Positions 63,379-64,000 of a stretch of 64,000 nucleotides of DNA are shown piece by piece (position 1 is the stretch's first letter; each line of letters begins with the position of its first letter). This stretch comes from Rhizobium sp. CB3090 (lineage in GTDB: Bacteria; Pseudomonadota; Alphaproteobacteria; Rhizobiales; Rhizobiaceae): assembly GCF_029714285.1 (NCBI RefSeq), contig NZ_CP121663.1, positions 434,001-498,000 of the forward strand, read 5' to 3'. The translations under genes and the position numbers were made by a program. The notes beneath the pieces were generated by a model. That model was not told the DNA's origin. It ran no database searches and saw only the letters and a program-made list of their open reading frames with translations.

Positions 63379-64000
63379 TCATTCCTTGATTCCGCCCTGC
63401 GTCAGGCCTTCGATAATGTGTCGTTGGAAGAAGAGGACCAAAACAATCAGCGGCACGGTGACGACCGCTGACGCGGCGGCAATGTCTCCCCAGGGCACGT
63501 AGTATTGGTTGGTGAAATTGGCGATGCCCACCGGAATGGTCTGGCTGTCGATGTCGGAAGTGAAGGCGAGCGCGAACAGAAACTCGTTCCAGGCGGTGAT
63601 GAACGCAAGCAGGCCAGTGGTCACGAGGCTTGGAAGGGACATCGGCAGGATGATATACCAAAGCAGGCCGATCACGCCCACGCCATCCATGCGCGCCGCT
63701 TCGTCGATCTCCCGCGGCAGCGTTTCGAAATAGCCGAACAGAACCCAGGTCACGAGCGGTAGCCCAAGCGCCAGATAGGTGATGATCAGGGCTCGGTAGG
63801 TGTCGAGAAGTCCGAGCTCGGATGCGATCAGATAAAGCGGCCCGACGAGCGCGATCTGCGGAAACATCGAGACCGACAGGATGACCATGAGGATTCCAAA
63901 TCGCCCCTTTACATCGAGACGGGACAGCGCAAAGGCGGCAAGCGAACCGACGATCAGGCAGAGAGCCGTGGTCGCGAGCGATACGATAAGCGAGTTCAAG
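63379..64000 (-). CDS. Carbohydrate ABC transporter permease (MalG type), partial
   Basis: The visible C-terminal 206 residues contain four to five hydrophobic helices and the EAA-type coupling segment YFETLPREIDEAARMDGVGVIGLLWYIILPMSLPS. The frame is open to the window edge and begins inside a typical LNSLIVSLATTALCLIVGSL helix, so the start lies to the right. It is the first visible gene of the seven-gene catabolic operon; the rest of its transporter should be beyond the edge. Confidence 0.88.
   Translation of the reverse strand, partial: LNSLIVSLATTALCLIVGSLAAFALSRLDVKGRFGILMVILSVSMFPQIALVGPLYLIASELGLLDTYRALIITYLALGLPLVTWVLFGYFETLPREIDEAARMDGVGVIGLLWYIILPMSLPSLVTTGLLAFITAWNEFLFALAFTSDIDSQTIPVGIANFTNQYYVPWGDIAAASAVVTVPLIVLVLFFQRHIIEGLTQGGIKE

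Overview
This is an alphaproteobacterial window, most likely from a member of the Rhizobiaceae (Rhizobium/Agrobacterium type). The evidence is GC-rich codon use, many sugar ABC transporters with LacI, GntR, AraC and XRE regulators, a rhizopine-type Rieske ferredoxin/reductase/hydroxylase set, a BclA/BacA-like peptide transporter, and several insertion sequences. Stretches at 1-6.1 kb, 28.0-29.0 kb and 35.8-37.0 kb look richer in AT than the rest, which suggests acquired segments. No rRNA, tRNA, CRISPR array or replication origin was seen.

Left part (1-15.3 kb): a surface-polysaccharide locus. A tight minus-strand operon encodes a GT2/GT9 fusion glycosyltransferase, HldE and the start of GmhB (ADP-heptose synthesis), with two methyltransferases beside it. 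On the far side lie a KpsM-type export permease without its ATPase and CysD/CysNC (sulfate activation to PAPS). Between the two halves sits a 5.1 kb nest of four insertion sequences from four families: IS3 (broken), IS110, an IS5 remnant, and IS701 with intact ends.

15.6-21.5 kb: an omega-aminotransferase divergent from a cupin/XRE regulator, an RND efflux remnant, a small secreted protein, a ParDE-like toxin-antitoxin pair and a BclA-like ABC transporter.

21.6-27.8 kb: a moc-like oxygenase module (FAD reductase, Rieske ferredoxin, di-iron hydroxylase) with a LacI regulator, an orphan sugar-binding protein and a TIM-barrel isomerase. Three promoter regions here share a TTTGATGAAAA motif that is a good candidate operator.

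29.0-45.9 kb: an L-idonate/ketogluconate/gluconate regulon. Two divergent operons share a perfect 16-bp palindrome, ATGTTATCGATAACAT. The same palindrome lies before a ribose-type ABC transporter 13 kb away, and a close variant lies before the LacI-type regulator gene. Between them are an AGE-family epimerase and a branched-chain acyl-CoA dehydrogenase plus bkdA1-A2-B operon (E3 is not in the window).

46.4-64 kb: an IS630 element with a -1 frameshift site and TA target duplication, AraC and XRE regulators, a possible small RNA, an frcBCA-like sugar transporter and a tiny His/Tyr-rich secreted protein. Next comes a DapA-family aldolase/GntR/ABC operon with a palindromic candidate operator. The window ends in a seven-gene, translationally coupled catabolic operon (ABC permease, two TIM-barrel isomerases, Gfo/Idh/MocA oxidoreductase, alpha/beta hydrolase, ribulose-phosphate-epimerase-like protein, ROK kinase) for an unidentified sugar; it continues past the right edge.
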